64,000 nucleotides of DNA from Azospirillum picis (GCF_017876115.1 NZ_JAGINO010000002.1:186001-250000); one strand, 5' to 3'; counted from the stretch's first letter, positions 38,215-50,241 are shown. Numbers and translations: made by a program. The notes: a model not told the origin generated them from the sequence alone.

Positions 38215-39618
38215 TCACACCTTGTAGGCGACGCGAACCCCACCCCAATGGCGCCCGCGGACGGTCACCGGGGCGGAAACATCCTTCATCAGGGCGAACT
38301 TGCCGCCGCCCATGTCGCGACGGTAGGTCTGCAGCAGAAAGGGCTTCAGGTTACGCCCGGCGGCCAGCCCGACCCGGTCGTTGAAGATGCGCCGGTTGCG
38401 GCAGTTCGCGGCGTTCCAGACCGGATCGCGGCCCTGCGGTTGGCCGAACTGCCGGTTGTGCGTCGGCAGGTAGCCGTTCTCGTCCACCGTCACGCAGAAG
38501 ACGATGCGCCCGTTGGCGGTCAGCACCGGCTCCTGGATGCCCGGCAGCACGCGGTCGCACAATTGGGTGAAGCGGGTCGTGAACTGCTGCGGGTCGGAGC
38601 CGCCGACCGGCTGATAGGCACGGTCGAACAGCTCGGCCTCGCCGATCTCGCCACGGGCGAGCGCCTCCTCGAAGGCGGCGGATACCCAGCCGGCGGCGTC
38701 CCTGGCGGTGGTGATGAACGGGGTGTCGACGGTCTCGATGTCCAGCTCGGCGGTGACGCCGATGAGCCGCTCGCTCATCCCGACAAGGTTGTTCACCCGG
38801 TCGCGGGCCTGGGCCAGATTGTCGCTGGACAGCTTGACGCCGGCCGCGAGGTCGCCGATCTCCCGCTCCAGCCCACCGCAGTTGCCGCTGATCTCCGCCG
38901 AGGCGGCGTCGATCTTGTCCGTCTCGCCGGTCAGCTCGCGCATCGCCCGGCCCACTGTCTCGATCACCGTGCCGATCGCCGTGGTCCCGTCGCTCACCGC
39001 GCGCGCCTTGGCGGCGCTGGCCGCGCTTTCCGCCATCAGGCGCTGCGCCTGCTCGTTCAGGGACTTCAAGGTGGCGTCGATCTCCGCCGTCGCCTCGCTG
39101 GTCTTGGTCGACAGCGCCTTCACTTCGTTGGCCACGACCGCGAAGCCGCGCCCGGCCTCGCCGGCGCGGGCAGCCTCGATGGTGGCGTTCAACGCCAGCA
39201 GGTTGGTCTGCTTGGCGATGGTGAAGATCTCCTTGGCGACCTTGCCGACGCGGTCCAGCGCGTCGCGCAGTCCGCCGATCTGGCCCTCGATCGCCGTTAC
39301 CGACGAGACGAGCCCATGGATGTCGGCCAGCGACTGCTGCACGCGGTCATGGGAACTGTCGACCTCCTGCCGGGCCTGCTCGGTCACAGACCGCGCGACA
39401 AGGGACGCGTCGGAGATGCGCCGCGTGCTGAGCGACATCCTGGCCCCGGTGTCCCGCAGTTGCGCGAAGACCTCCGACTGGTGGGTGACGCGGGCGTTGA
39501 CATCCTCGATATGACCGGCGATGTCCGCGATCTCGATACCGAGGTTGCCGGCTTCCGTCGCGATGTCGGCGATCAGATGCGGCCGAAGCCCGAAGCTTCC
39601 ATCCATTTGCCCCACCAT
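38215..39618 (-). CDS. Soluble methyl-accepting chemotaxis protein with C-terminal sensor domain
   Basis: A 467-residue receptor with no membrane segment. The MA signalling coiled coil comes first (about residues 60-290), with the tip [20 protein letters not shown], and a Cache/PAS-like sensor region follows at the C-terminus ([19 protein letters not shown], then [16 protein letters not shown] and [13 protein letters not shown]). This reversed order is uncommon compared with standard receptors. The start may be 39618 or the in-frame ATG at 39606, which has a better ribosome binding site. Confidence 0.88.
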   Translation of the reverse strand: MVGQMDGSFGLRPHLIADIATEAGNLGIEIADIAGHIEDVNARVTHQSEVFAQLRDTGARMSLSTRRISDASLVARSVTEQARQEVDSSHDRVQQSLADIHGLVSSVTAIEGQIGGLRDALDRVGKVAKEIFTIAKQTNLLALNATIEAARAGEAGRGFAVVANEVKALSTKTSEATAEIDATLKSLNEQAQRLMAESAASAAKARAVSDGTTAIGTVIETVGRAMRELTGETDKIDAASAEISGNCGGLEREIGDLAAGVKLSSDNLAQARDRVNNLVGMSERLIGVTAELDIETVDTPFITTARDAAGWVSAAFEEALARGEIGEAELFDRAYQPVGGSDPQQFTTRFTQLCDRVLPGIQEPVLTANGRIVFCVTVDENGYLPTHNRQFGQPQGRDPVWNAANCRNRRIFNDRVGLAAGRNLKPFLLQTYRRDMGGGKFALMKDVSAPVTVRGRHWGGVRVAYKV

Positions 39619-39840
39619 TCTTGCTGTTTTGTAGCTAGACGCTTTCTCCCATGCACGATTATTGCGCTTTTGCGATGACTACGCAATGGACGGGCCTCCG
39701 GCATGTCACCCGGCCTTCCTATCCTTTCGTCGCATAACGTAAGAGAAAGCGTGCCGGCCATCCTGCCGCACGCCTCCATGGCCCGAAATAGGGGTTTGCC
39801 TGCAACACGGCTGCGCACAGGATCGACTGGCGGGTGTGCC

Positions 39841-40758
39841 TCACCCGGAGATGCGATTGTCCAGCCGCTCGTCCGCCAATCCGGCCGGCTCCTGGTGAAC
39901 CAGAACTTCGGCGCCGTCGAACGCGGCGCTGAGGCGGCGCTCGACCCGATCGGCGATGTCATGGGCCGCGGTCAGGGTCATGCGGCCGTCCAGTTCCAGA
40001 TGCAGTTCGATGAAGAGGCCGGTTCCGGCATTGCGCGTGCGCAGGTCGTGCATGCCACGCACCCCGGGTTCGGCCGTCACCAGATCGGCGATGCGCGCGC
40101 GTTCCTCCTCGCCGAGTTCCCGGTCCATCAGCACGTCGAGCGCCTGCCTTGCCACCCCGCGGGCGCCATTCAGGAGAAAGGCGGCGATCGCCACGCCGAA
40201 CAGGGGATCGATGGCGGCGATCCCGGTCAGGCCGGTCAGCAGGATGGCCAGGATCACCGCCCCGTTCATCAGCAGGTCGCCGGAATAATGCAGGCGGTCC
40301 GCCCCGATGGCGACGGACCCTGTCGCGGCCTGCACATGCCGCTGGAAGGTGATCAGCCCGGCGGTCAGCACGATCGACAGAAGCATCACCGCGACGCCCA
40401 CCGTCCCTTCGCCGATCGGCTCGGGGTAGATCAGCCGCCGCACCGCCTCGACGCACAGCAGCACCGCCGAGCCGGCGATGAAGGCGGCCTGGGCAAGTGC
40501 CGCCAGCGCCTCGGCCTTGCCGTGGCCGAAGCGATGGTTCGCGTCGGCCGGGCGCAGGGCATGGCGGACGCCCAGCAGGGTGACGATCGATGCCATCAGA
40601 TCGGTGGTGGAGTCGATCAGCGACGACAGCACGCTGACCGACTCGGTCAGCAGATACGCGGCCAGCTTCGCCGCGATCAGGGTGGAAGCCACCGATACGC
40701 TGGCATAGGTGGCGTAGCGCCGCAGCCTGTCCGACCGGCCCTCCCCGCTCCCGGTCAT
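39841..40758 (-). CDS. Cation diffusion facilitator (FieF/YiiP-like) metal exporter
   Basis: A 305-residue CDF exporter, with six membrane segments and a C-terminal cytoplasmic domain. Metal-site motifs of the YiiP type are visible: SSLIDSTTDLMASI (Asp-x3-Asp) in TM2 and RLHYSGDLLMNG (His-x3-Asp) in TM5, with the HRFGHGKAEALAAL loop. It probably exports zinc, iron or manganese in exchange for protons. It ends 13 bases downstream of the pdxH stop, suggesting a pdxH-CDF transcript. Confidence 0.93.
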   Translation of the reverse strand: MTGSGEGRSDRLRRYATYASVSVASTLIAAKLAAYLLTESVSVLSSLIDSTTDLMASIVTLLGVRHALRPADANHRFGHGKAEALAALAQAAFIAGSAVLLCVEAVRRLIYPEPIGEGTVGVAVMLLSIVLTAGLITFQRHVQAATGSVAIGADRLHYSGDLLMNGAVILAILLTGLTGIAAIDPLFGVAIAAFLLNGARGVARQALDVLMDRELGEEERARIADLVTAEPGVRGMHDLRTRNAGTGLFIELHLELDGRMTLTAAHDIADRVERRLSAAFDGAEVLVHQEPAGLADERLDNRISG

Positions 40759-40771
40759 GACTTGCACTCGG

Positions 40772-41389
40772 TCATGGAAAGAGCCGTTCCGTCGTCCAGC
40801 CCGCAGCGCCGGCCTCCTCACCTGCCGGCCGGCGGTAGACCAGGCGGTCGTGCAGACGGAAGGGACGGTCGCGCCAGAACTCGATCCGCGCCGGCAGGAC
40901 GCGGAAGCCGGTCCAGTGCGGCGGCCGGGGGACGGCGCCGAGTGCGAACTTCGCGGCGAACTGCGCCACACGCTTCTCCAGCTCCCAGCGCCCCTCCAGC
41001 GGACGGGACTGCAGCGAAGCCCAGGCGCCGATGCGGCTTTCGCGCGGGCGGCTGTCGAAATAGGCGTCCGCCTCGGCGTCGGTGACGGTCTCAACCGCGC
41101 CTTCGACCCGCACCTGCCGGCGCAGGGTCTTCCAATGGAAGCAGAGGGCGGCATTCCGGTTGGCCAGGAGCTGCTCGCCCTTGCGGCTTTCGGTGTTGGT
41201 GTAGAAGACGAACCCGCGGGGGTCGATGCCCTTCAGAAGGACCATCCGGACCGATGGCACGCCGGAGGCATCGGCGGTGGCCAGCGCCATCGCGTTGGGA
41301 TCGTTGGGTTCGCTGCCCTCCGCCTCCTTCATCCATTCGGTGAAGAGGTCATAGGGGTCGCGGATGTCGCCGTTGCTGGCCTCGGTCAT
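40772..41389 (-). CDS. pdxH: Pyridoxamine 5'-phosphate oxidase
   Basis: A 205-residue FMN enzyme that makes pyridoxal 5'-phosphate. Family motifs: [36 protein letters not shown] and the late [20 protein letters not shown]. Length is normal. It is first of the pair with the CDF exporter gene. Divergent from the lipoprotein at 41561 with 171 bases between the starts. Confidence 0.95.
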   Translation of the reverse strand: MTEASNGDIRDPYDLFTEWMKEAEGSEPNDPNAMALATADASGVPSVRMVLLKGIDPRGFVFYTNTESRKGEQLLANRNAALCFHWKTLRRQVRVEGAVETVTDAEADAYFDSRPRESRIGAWASLQSRPLEGRWELEKRVAQFAAKFALGAVPRPPHWTGFRVLPARIEFWRDRPFRLHDRLVYRRPAGEEAGAAGWTTERLFP

Positions 41390-41560
41390 ACTTGGAGATC
41401 CCGTCGTTCAGGCCGTACCCCCGGAGATTGCCGCAGGAGCATTTGCACAAGGGTCACAGCCTCATCACAATTCACAGCAAGCATAGGGTCGCTTATATCA
41501 CTGTCCACCGCGAAGCCACCGATAAGGTGCCGCGGCACACAACCTTTTCGAGGCGCAAGG

Positions 41561-42034
41561 ATGTTCGTGAAGAAAGTCGCTCCGGCCGTGATCATCGCAG
41601 TCAGCCTGGCCGGCTGCTCGCTGGGCGGCCAGAAGGAGTCGGTCGGCACGGTCGGCGGCGCGGTCGCCGGCGGCCTGATCGGTTCGCAGATCGGCGGCGG
41701 CACCGGCAAGCTGGTGGCGACCGGCGTCGGCACCCTGCTGGGCGCCTTCATCGGCAAGCAGGTCGGCAGCTCGCTCGACAAGGCCGATGCCGGCTACGCC
41801 GAAACCGCCGCCCGCCAGGCCTATTCGGCGCCGGTCGGCGACCGCATCACCTGGCAGAACCCGCAGTCCGGAAATTCCGGCGCCGTGGTGACCACGCGTG
41901 AGGGCTACAGCAACACCGGCACCTACTGCCGCGAGTTCCAGCAGACGGTGGTGGTGCAGGGGCGGACGGAGCAGGCCTACGGAACCGCTTGCAAACAGGC
42001 CGACGGTACGTGGAAGATCATCAACAACTCGTAA
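41561..42034 (+). CDS. Glycine-zipper surface lipoprotein (17 kDa antigen-like)
   Basis: A 157-residue lipoprotein. The signal peptide ends at VSLAGCS, with lipidated Cys19. A glycine-zipper segment follows (VGGAVAGGLIGSQIGGGTG and VGTLLGAFIGKQVG), as in the rickettsial 17 kDa antigen family, and the C-terminal domain has REGYSNTGTYCREFQQTV with TACKQADGTWKI, a common outer-membrane tail. Function unknown; envelope structural role inferred. The start at 41561 follows GAGGCGCAAGG. Confidence 0.9.
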   Translation: MFVKKVAPAVIIAVSLAGCSLGGQKESVGTVGGAVAGGLIGSQIGGGTGKLVATGVGTLLGAFIGKQVGSSLDKADAGYAETAARQAYSAPVGDRITWQNPQSGNSGAVVTTREGYSNTGTYCREFQQTVVVQGRTEQAYGTACKQADGTWKIINNS

Positions 42035-42085
42035 CAGCATCGCCCTGCAACCCTTGAGCCCCATTGGGGCGGGAACTTTCTGCCC

Positions 42086-43054
42086 GTGGCAACGCGCGAT
42101 CCCTACAGCGTTCTCGGCGTCAGCCGGTCCGCCAGTGCCGACGACATCAAGAAGGCATACCGCAAGCTCGCCAAGGAGCATCACCCGGACCTGAAGCCGG
42201 GGGATGCCGCCAACGAGGAGCGGTTCAAGGAAATCTCGGCGGCCTACACGCTGCTGTCGGATTCCGAGAAGCGCGCCCGCTTCGACCGTGGCGAGATCGA
42301 CTCGTCGGGGCAGGAGCGGCATGCCGGCTTCGGATCGCGCGCCCGGTCCAACCGGGGACGGGCATACAGCGGCACCGCCGACGATTCCTACTTCACCAGC
42401 ACCGGCGGCGGTGACGACTGGTTTTCCGACCTGTTCGGCGGCGGCCGCCGCCGAGGGGGCGGTGCGGGCGGCGGTGCGGGCGGCGCCACCGGCGGCTCCG
42501 CCGGCCCCAGGGTGCGGGGCAGCGACATCTCCTATTCGGTCACCGTCCCCTTCATCGAGGCGGCGACCGGAGCCAAGCGCCGCATCAACCTGTCCAACGG
42601 CAAGAGCATCGACGTCGCCATCCCGCCCGGGACGGAGAACGAGACCAAGCTGCGGCTCAAGGGACAGGGGCTGCCGGGGATGGGCGGCATGCCGAACGGC
42701 GACGCCATTGTCGAGGTCCATGTCGAGTCCCATCCCTTCTTCACCCGCCAGGACCACGACATCCATGTCGAGGTGCCGGTCACGCTGAACGAGGCGGTGC
42801 TCGGCGCCACCATCCATGTGCCCACCATCAGCGGCAAGGTGGCGGTCAAGGTCCCGCCCGGGGCCAACACCGGCTCGGTCCTGCGGCTGCGCGGCAAGGG
42901 CGTGATGAACCAGGCCACCAAGCAGCCGGGCGACCAGTACGTGAAGCTGAAGGTCGTCCTGCCGGATCCGCCCGACGCCGAACTGGTCAAATTCGTCGAG
43001 CAGTGGGCGAAGACCCGCAGCTACGACGTGCGGCGGAAGGCCGGGTTGGAATGA
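42086..43054 (+). CDS. DnaJ/CbpA-type co-chaperone
   Basis: A 322-residue class II J-protein. The J domain (residues 4-70) includes HPD in KEHHPDLKPGD, followed by a glycine-rich linker and two C-terminal substrate-binding domains (SDISYSVTVPFIEAATG, DIHVEVPVTLNEAVLGATI). The zinc-finger domain of DnaJ is absent, so this is CbpA-like. GTG start at 42086. Convergent with the YihY gene; only 15 bases separate the stops. No dnaK near. Confidence 0.93.
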   Translation: MATRDPYSVLGVSRSASADDIKKAYRKLAKEHHPDLKPGDAANEERFKEISAAYTLLSDSEKRARFDRGEIDSSGQERHAGFGSRARSNRGRAYSGTADDSYFTSTGGGDDWFSDLFGGGRRRGGGAGGGAGGATGGSAGPRVRGSDISYSVTVPFIEAATGAKRRINLSNGKSIDVAIPPGTENETKLRLKGQGLPGMGGMPNGDAIVEVHVESHPFFTRQDHDIHVEVPVTLNEAVLGATIHVPTISGKVAVKVPPGANTGSVLRLRGKGVMNQATKQPGDQYVKLKVVLPDPPDAELVKFVEQWAKTRSYDVRRKAGLE

Positions 43055-43069
43055 CGGGCCGCAAGCCCG

Positions 43070-44440
43070 TCATTTCCTGACCGCACGCAACGGGACGGCC
43101 CCGGGCGCGACCATCCCCTGCCCCGCTCCCTGCCCGGCCGGCTGCCCTTCCGGCGGCGGTTGATCGTTGAGCAGGGACTTGAGGCTCACATTCAGAAGGT
43201 CGCTCTGCCGCGCCTCGGCCGCCTCCAGCAGGCGGGCGGTCCGTTCCTGCCAGGGCAGATCCAGCCCGCCCAGCCCATGGACGGTTCCGCGCATCCCGAT
43301 ACCCAGCGCCTTCATCAGCTCCAGCAGCGTCGCTTCGCCCATGTCGCGGGTGGCCACCCAGGAGTCGCGGGTCGTATGGGCGACCCAGTGAGCGTCGCGC
43401 AGTTGCTCCAGGATCCCGTCGATCAGCAGCGTGCCCACCGGCACCCTGGCGACCAGGGTGCGCCGCCGCAGGCCGACGCCCAGCCGGCTCGCTTCCATCA
43501 GTTCGTGCAGGACGGCCAGGGCCAGGGCCAGCCGCTGGGCCGGCAGAAGTCCCTCCATGCCGCCGCGGGTGACCTTGCCGGCCCGCCATTCCGGCAACGA
43601 GGCCGCGACCACCGCGCCGAACAGCACCGTCGACCAGGCGATATACAGCCAGAACAGGAAGATCGGCACGACGGACAGGGCGCCGTAGATCGTCTGATAG
43701 GCCGGATACTCCCGCATGTACCAGCCGAAGATCGCCTTCGACCCCTCCAGCAGGATCGAGCCGATGGCACCGCCGCACAGCGCATCGAGCCAGAAGACGT
43801 CGCGGTTGGGGATGATGACATACAGCAGCGTGCAGCCGACCAGTTGCAGTCCGAACGGCAGCAGCATCCCGATGCCGGCCAGGGGATGGACCACCCCCTC
43901 CAGGTGTGCCAGTTCCAATGCGGTCCACAAGGAACTGGACAGCGACAGGCTGGCACCGGCAAACAACGGAGTCAGCGACACCACGGCCCAGAAGGACAGG
44001 ATGCGGGTGACGTAGGACCGCGGCTCGCGCACCCGCCAGACGGTGGCGAAGGAGCCTTCGATGGTCCAGATCAGCAGCACCGCCGAAACGGTCAGCCCGA
44101 CGACGCCGAAGATCGGCATCTGCCCGGCATTGGCCATGAAACGGCCGAGATACTCCAGGATGGCGTCGCCGATCTCCGGCACCAGGTTCTTGATGAGCGC
44201 CGTCTGGATCCGCATCTGCAAGGCGCTGAAGGCTGGAAAGGCGGAAAAGACGGCGAAGCCGATCGTCATCAGCGGCACGATCGCCAGCAGCGTCGTGTAG
44301 GTCAGGGCTGCGGCGGTTTGGAAGCAGTTGTCGTTGTAGAAGCGCAGCATCGAATGACCGATGAAACCGCTGAGTTCCCGCAGGCCGGCGGCGGCGCGGC
44401 CTCGCTCCTCCTCCTCGCCATGCCGTTCACGCCGGTCCAT
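43070..44440 (-). CDS. YihY/RbN-family inner-membrane protein
   Basis: A 456-residue protein whose first 300 residues hold six or so membrane helices of the YihY (UPF0761, once called ribonuclease BN) family: QTAAALTYTTLLAIVPLM near residue 45 is the hallmark, and YPAYQTIYGALSVVPIFLFW and LYIAWSTVLFGAV follow. The remaining 150 residues form a soluble tail with no recognised domain and a proline/glycine-rich end. RNase activity for this family has been discounted. AGGAGGTGCC precedes the ATG at 44440. Confidence 0.88.
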   Translation of the reverse strand: MDRRERHGEEEERGRAAAGLRELSGFIGHSMLRFYNDNCFQTAAALTYTTLLAIVPLMTIGFAVFSAFPAFSALQMRIQTALIKNLVPEIGDAILEYLGRFMANAGQMPIFGVVGLTVSAVLLIWTIEGSFATVWRVREPRSYVTRILSFWAVVSLTPLFAGASLSLSSSLWTALELAHLEGVVHPLAGIGMLLPFGLQLVGCTLLYVIIPNRDVFWLDALCGGAIGSILLEGSKAIFGWYMREYPAYQTIYGALSVVPIFLFWLYIAWSTVLFGAVVAASLPEWRAGKVTRGGMEGLLPAQRLALALAVLHELMEASRLGVGLRRRTLVARVPVGTLLIDGILEQLRDAHWVAHTTRDSWVATRDMGEATLLELMKALGIGMRGTVHGLGGLDLPWQERTARLLEAAEARQSDLLNVSLKSLLNDQPPPEGQPAGQGAGQGMVAPGAVPLRAVRK

Positions 44441-44558
44441 GCGGCACCTCCTGCGGCCCGGCAACCCGCGTCGGTTTGACCGCCGGGCGCTTTCGTGTAG
44501 GATGCGCCGCACTTTTCGCGGCAAGATCCGCAGAACATCCGTCGTTCACGAGGTTCCG

Positions 44559-45407
44559 ATGTCCAATCCGACGCCGCTCATGGCCGGCAAGCGTGGCCTG
44601 ATCATGGGCGTGGCCAACGATCGCTCGATCGCCTGGGGTATTGCCTCCGCCCTGGCCCAGCACGGGGCGGAACTGGCGTTCACCTACCAGGGCGATGCGC
44701 TGCTGAAGCGGGTGAAGCCGCTGGCGGAGCAGGTCGGCGCCAAGCTGGTGCTGCCCTGCGACGTGACGGACGAGGCCAGCGTCGATGCCACCTTCGCAGA
44801 GATCGAGAAGGAATGGGGCGAACTGGACTTCGTGGTTCATGCCATCGCCTTTTCCGACAAGAGCGAGCTGGACGGGCTGTATCTCGATACGACGCGGGCC
44901 AATTTCCTGCGCACGATGGACATCTCCTGCTACTCCTTCACCGCGGTGGCGCAACGCGCCGTGCCGCTGATGAAGAACGGCGGCAGCCTGCTCACCCTAT
45001 CCTATTACGGCGCCGAACGCGTCATGCCTCACTACAACGTCATGGGCGTGGCGAAGGCGGCTCTCGAGGCGAGCGTGCGGTACCTGGCCGTCGATCTGGG
45101 TGGCCGCAACATCCGTGTCAATGCCATCTCCGCCGGCCCGATCAAGACACTGGCCGCCAGCGGCATCGGTGACTTCCGCTATATTCTGAAGTGGAACGAG
45201 CTGAACGCCCCGCTGAAGCGCAACGTCACCATCCAGGAGGTCGGCGGCGCCGGCCTGTTCCTGATGTCGGACCTCGGCACCGGTGTCACCGGCGAGGTGA
45301 TGCATGTCGACAGCGGCTACCACACGGTCGGCATGGTCGCGGTGGATGCGGCGTCGGAAGTCGCCGGCCTGCTCGGCTCGCTGGGCGGCGGCAAGGCGGG
45401 CGGCTGA
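44559..45407 (+). CDS. fabI: Enoyl-ACP reductase (NADH) FabI
   Basis: A 282-residue enzyme catalysing the last reduction of fatty acid elongation. It has the short-chain dehydrogenase fold with GLIMGVANDRSIAWGIA for NADH, and the active site Tyr159 and Lys166 in PHYNVMGVAKAAL (Y-x6-K). GDFRYILKWNELNAPLKRN is the substrate-loop region. The start at 44559 gives the family N-terminus; divergent from the YihY gene. Confidence 0.96.
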   Translation: MSNPTPLMAGKRGLIMGVANDRSIAWGIASALAQHGAELAFTYQGDALLKRVKPLAEQVGAKLVLPCDVTDEASVDATFAEIEKEWGELDFVVHAIAFSDKSELDGLYLDTTRANFLRTMDISCYSFTAVAQRAVPLMKNGGSLLTLSYYGAERVMPHYNVMGVAKAALEASVRYLAVDLGGRNIRVNAISAGPIKTLAASGIGDFRYILKWNELNAPLKRNVTIQEVGGAGLFLMSDLGTGVTGEVMHVDSGYHTVGMVAVDAASEVAGLLGSLGGGKAGG

Positions 45408-45461
45408 GCCCGGCGGCGGCCGGTTGAACGTCACCGCAACCGCCGCAATTGCAGGATAGCG

Positions 45462-45490
45462 AAGGGGGATCGGCCAGCCGATCCCCCTTT
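45462..45490 (+). terminator. Hairpin terminator after fabI
   Basis: AAGGGGGATCGG and CCGATCCCCCTT form a perfect 12-bp stem around CCAG, followed by a short T-containing stretch (TGCGTTTGCG). It lies 55 bases after the fabI stop and separates fabI from the unknown gene that follows. Confidence 0.7.
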
Positions 45491-45548
45491 GCGTTTGCGA
45501 GAACGGCGTCTATGATTTGCGAAATATTCGCGGAGATTGGTAATATTC

Positions 45549-46712
45549 ATGCGCGCTCGCAAGAAAATGGATTCGGTTTCTCCAATCCTTGAGCAAATTC
45601 TTTATGGCGGCTCTAGCGTGTCGATGAACCTGATCGCCATCACGCGGGATATCCCCGAGGAGCAGCGCATGTTCAAGGCCCAAGGCCTGAACAACTGCAT
45701 CCTGTTCAAGTATCCCAACTTCGACGACCGCGACCTCGACGACAATGATCCGATCGCCGAGGACGACGAGCTGGAGGGTGGCGAGCGCCCGGTGGAAACC
45801 GGCATCTACGTCCCCCACAACGCCAAGAGCCCCGAGTCGGGCGGCATCGCCGTCTATCTGCGGTCGCGTAACAGCCAGACCCTTCTGGAGGAACAGTTCG
45901 GGATCAAGCACGGCCCGCAGGAGAACGGCATCATCGGCGACATGAAGATGCTGTCGATGATCGACGACGTCCCCTCGCTGGACGCCTTCCTGCTGAAGAC
46001 CTGCTTCGAAGCCGAGAAGGTCAACGTCGACCCGCGCCACTGGCTGATCAGCAACGAGGAGGACCACCAGCTCCGCCGACTGATCCGTGCGCGGATCGAG
46101 CCGATCGTCCGCAAGGCATTGTCCGGCGGCCAGAGCAGCGCCGGCAGCATCGAGCGCTTCCTGGAGGCGATCTGGAACCCGAACCTGGAGGAGGCCGGCC
46201 TGTTCGTCTCCGCCTTCGGCATCGAGCGGTCGGAAGCCGACACCATCTTCAGCGCCTGGAAGGGCACGACCTTCTACGAGTACCAGTTGCGCCGCATCGC
46301 ACCGCGAGCCCGCACCATCCTGACCTGGCTGAAGTCACGGGAGTGCATCCCGGTCGACATCCGCATGCACAAACCCTACGAGACCCAGTTGCTGATGCAC
46401 ATCGAGAAGGTGGGCAAGCTGCTGGAGACGACGCTGCTCGACATCCGCACCATCCTGTCCGATTACGAGACCTCCTTCAGCGCCTTCATGAACGGCCAGC
46501 CGGAACCGTTCCGCGACTACCTGCGCAGCATCCGCTCGCGCTACTGGCTGCTCGGCTATTGCGTCTCCGCGTTGACGAGCGTGGCGCACCTGGACGCCCG
46601 CTGCATGAAGAACACGCCGTCGCGCAAACTGTATTTCGAAGCGATGCAGAAGCTGCTGCGCCAGTTCGACGTGGCGCTGGACCGCCGGCGCGAGCAGAAG
46701 GGGGCGTTGTGA
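45549..46712 (+). CDS. Conserved hypothetical protein (387 aa)
   Basis: No known family recognised. A soluble, charged protein. The N-terminal third contains ILFKYPNFDDRDLDDNDP with an acidic EDDELEGGERP stretch; the centre has a helix-rich region with DPRHWLISNEEDHQLRRLI; the C-terminal third (MLHIEKVGKLLETTLLDIR-like, FRDYLRSIRSRYWLLGY) is helical with spaced leucines. It has no signal peptide or membrane segments. It stands as a single gene after the fabI terminator and before the ftsH terminator. The start 45549 is preceded by GGAG at a longer than usual distance. Confidence 0.75.
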   Translation: MRARKKMDSVSPILEQILYGGSSVSMNLIAITRDIPEEQRMFKAQGLNNCILFKYPNFDDRDLDDNDPIAEDDELEGGERPVETGIYVPHNAKSPESGGIAVYLRSRNSQTLLEEQFGIKHGPQENGIIGDMKMLSMIDDVPSLDAFLLKTCFEAEKVNVDPRHWLISNEEDHQLRRLIRARIEPIVRKALSGGQSSAGSIERFLEAIWNPNLEEAGLFVSAFGIERSEADTIFSAWKGTTFYEYQLRRIAPRARTILTWLKSRECIPVDIRMHKPYETQLLMHIEKVGKLLETTLLDIRTILSDYETSFSAFMNGQPEPFRDYLRSIRSRYWLLGYCVSALTSVAHLDARCMKNTPSRKLYFEAMQKLLRQFDVALDRRREQKGAL

Positions 46713-46809
46713 GGCGGGTCCCCCCTCCCCATCAGTAGTTCCCCGCCGCCGGCGGCAAAGGGACAGGGAAGGACGGAACCAGGCCTCCCCGCAAACCCTC
46801 CAAACGAAG

Positions 46810-46837
46810 AAGGGCGGCGCCTTACAGCGCCGCCCTT
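46810..46837 (-). terminator. Terminator after ftsH
   Basis: AAGGGCGGCGC and GCGCCGCCCTT form an 11-bp stem around a six-base loop. On the minus strand the stem is followed by CTTCGTTTG. It lies 22 bases after the ftsH stop and 98 bases past the convergent 387-residue gene, so it may serve both. Confidence 0.75.
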
Positions 46838-46859
46838 CCTCATTTCAAGTCGCCTCGCC

Positions 46860-48800
<1,941 letters not shown>

Positions 48801-48882
48801 GTCACACGCCTTTCTGCGAACCCATCGCCATGCGGTGCGCCGACAAGGCCGCACCCCGGACTCCTACGGGCACGTTCCCAGA

Positions 48883-50241
48883 TTAAATAATGCCGTCCCG
48901 GTCCGAAACAACCGTAAAAGCTTGCCGTCCCAACGGGAACGGGGGCGCAAGCATCGCGCTGTCCGCGGGGACCTGTCCATCCGGGTTGCTTCCCGACATC
49001 GGAAGAATGGCGGGCACCCCAAGCAATTCCGTTCCCGACCAAAGGCTTGGCAGTGTTTCGCGCACGGCGGCAGGCAGGTCGCGCCCGGCGAATTGCCGAC
49101 GTTCCACCCCCCATTCGCGCCAGCCGGCAGAGCCGAGAGCCGCCACCGTGACCGGACCCGGCCGCAAAGGCGACACCCGCACGTCGAAGCGCCCGTCCCA
49201 CAGCTCCCGGGCGCCCGGCGCCAGATGCAGGCGCTCCGCCGCCGCGGCCGGTTCGCGAGCGATCATGAACGCGCCCCGCCGCGGCCGCACCACGCAGCCT
49301 GCCAGCGTGCCCGCCTGCCCGGCCGCCAAGCCCGCCAGGAGCCGTTCCACGGCGTCGTCGCGGACCGGCCGGGCACCGCCACCGACGACGACCAGGCACC
49401 GGGCGAGTCCCCGCAGGGCGATCTCCTCCGGAGCGGCCAGCAGGGCGGACGGGTCGATCGTGATCCAGCCCTCGGGGTGGAGGGTCGCGGCGCTCGCCAG
49501 CAAATCAGCGGTCGCCTGTTCGAGTGCCGATCGGGCACGCCCCGCCCGCCGGGCCACGCCGCACAGCCGTTCGGCATCGAGCCCTTCGGCTCCCAGAAGC
49601 TCGCGGGCGGCGCGCAGGCGCGCGCGCGCGAAGCGCCGGTCACCGTTCGAGGGATCCTCGACCCACGATGCCCCATGCGCCCGGCAGGTCGCCAGCAGCC
49701 GGTCGTGAGGAAAGCCGAGCAGCGGCCGCATCACCCGCACCAGACCCTCGGCGCGGACCGGTGCCATGCCCGCCAGCCCATCGATGCCGGACCCGCGGGA
49801 CAGCCGCAACAGGACCGTTTCGGCCTGGTCGTCCCGGTTGTGGGCCAGCGCCAGGTGAAGAATCCCCGCCTCGGCGCACGCCCCGGCGAGCAGCCGGTGC
49901 CGGGCCGCCCGCGCCTCCGCCTGCAATCCGGCCGAGGGCTTCGATCCTTCCCAACGCAGGATGCGGTGCGGCACGGCCAGCCGCCGCACCGCCGCACCGA
50001 CCATCATGGCTTCGCGCCCCGATTCGGCCCGCAGCCCGTGGTCGACTGTCAGGGCCAGGAGCGACCCGCCGCAGGATGCGGCCCAATGCCGCAGCAGCAG
50101 CAGCAACGCCATGCTGTCGCCCCCGCCGGACACGCCGACCGCCACGGCCGGAGCCGGCTCGAAGCCGCCGATGGCCGTCATGGCGCGCTCGAACTCGCCC
50201 GCCGAAACCGGGGATGCGGGATCGGGATCCGTCCCGGCCAT
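48883..50241 (-). CDS. tilS: tRNA(Ile)-lysidine synthetase
   Basis: A 452-residue enzyme that modifies the anticodon wobble C of tRNA-Ile2 to lysidine. The PP-loop VGVSGGGDSMALLLLL is clear, followed by LALTVDHGLR, HNRDDQAETVLLRL and RPLLGFPHDRL. The less conserved C-terminal half is the tRNA-binding part. Its ATG overlaps the cpoB stop by one base (TGATG), indicating coupled translation. Confidence 0.94.
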   Translation of the reverse strand: MAGTDPDPASPVSAGEFERAMTAIGGFEPAPAVAVGVSGGGDSMALLLLLRHWAASCGGSLLALTVDHGLRAESGREAMMVGAAVRRLAVPHRILRWEGSKPSAGLQAEARAARHRLLAGACAEAGILHLALAHNRDDQAETVLLRLSRGSGIDGLAGMAPVRAEGLVRVMRPLLGFPHDRLLATCRAHGASWVEDPSNGDRRFARARLRAARELLGAEGLDAERLCGVARRAGRARSALEQATADLLASAATLHPEGWITIDPSALLAAPEEIALRGLARCLVVVGGGARPVRDDAVERLLAGLAAGQAGTLAGCVVRPRRGAFMIAREPAAAAERLHLAPGARELWDGRFDVRVSPLRPGPVTVAALGSAGWREWGVERRQFAGRDLPAAVRETLPSLWSGTELLGVPAILPMSGSNPDGQVPADSAMLAPPFPLGRQAFTVVSDRDGII

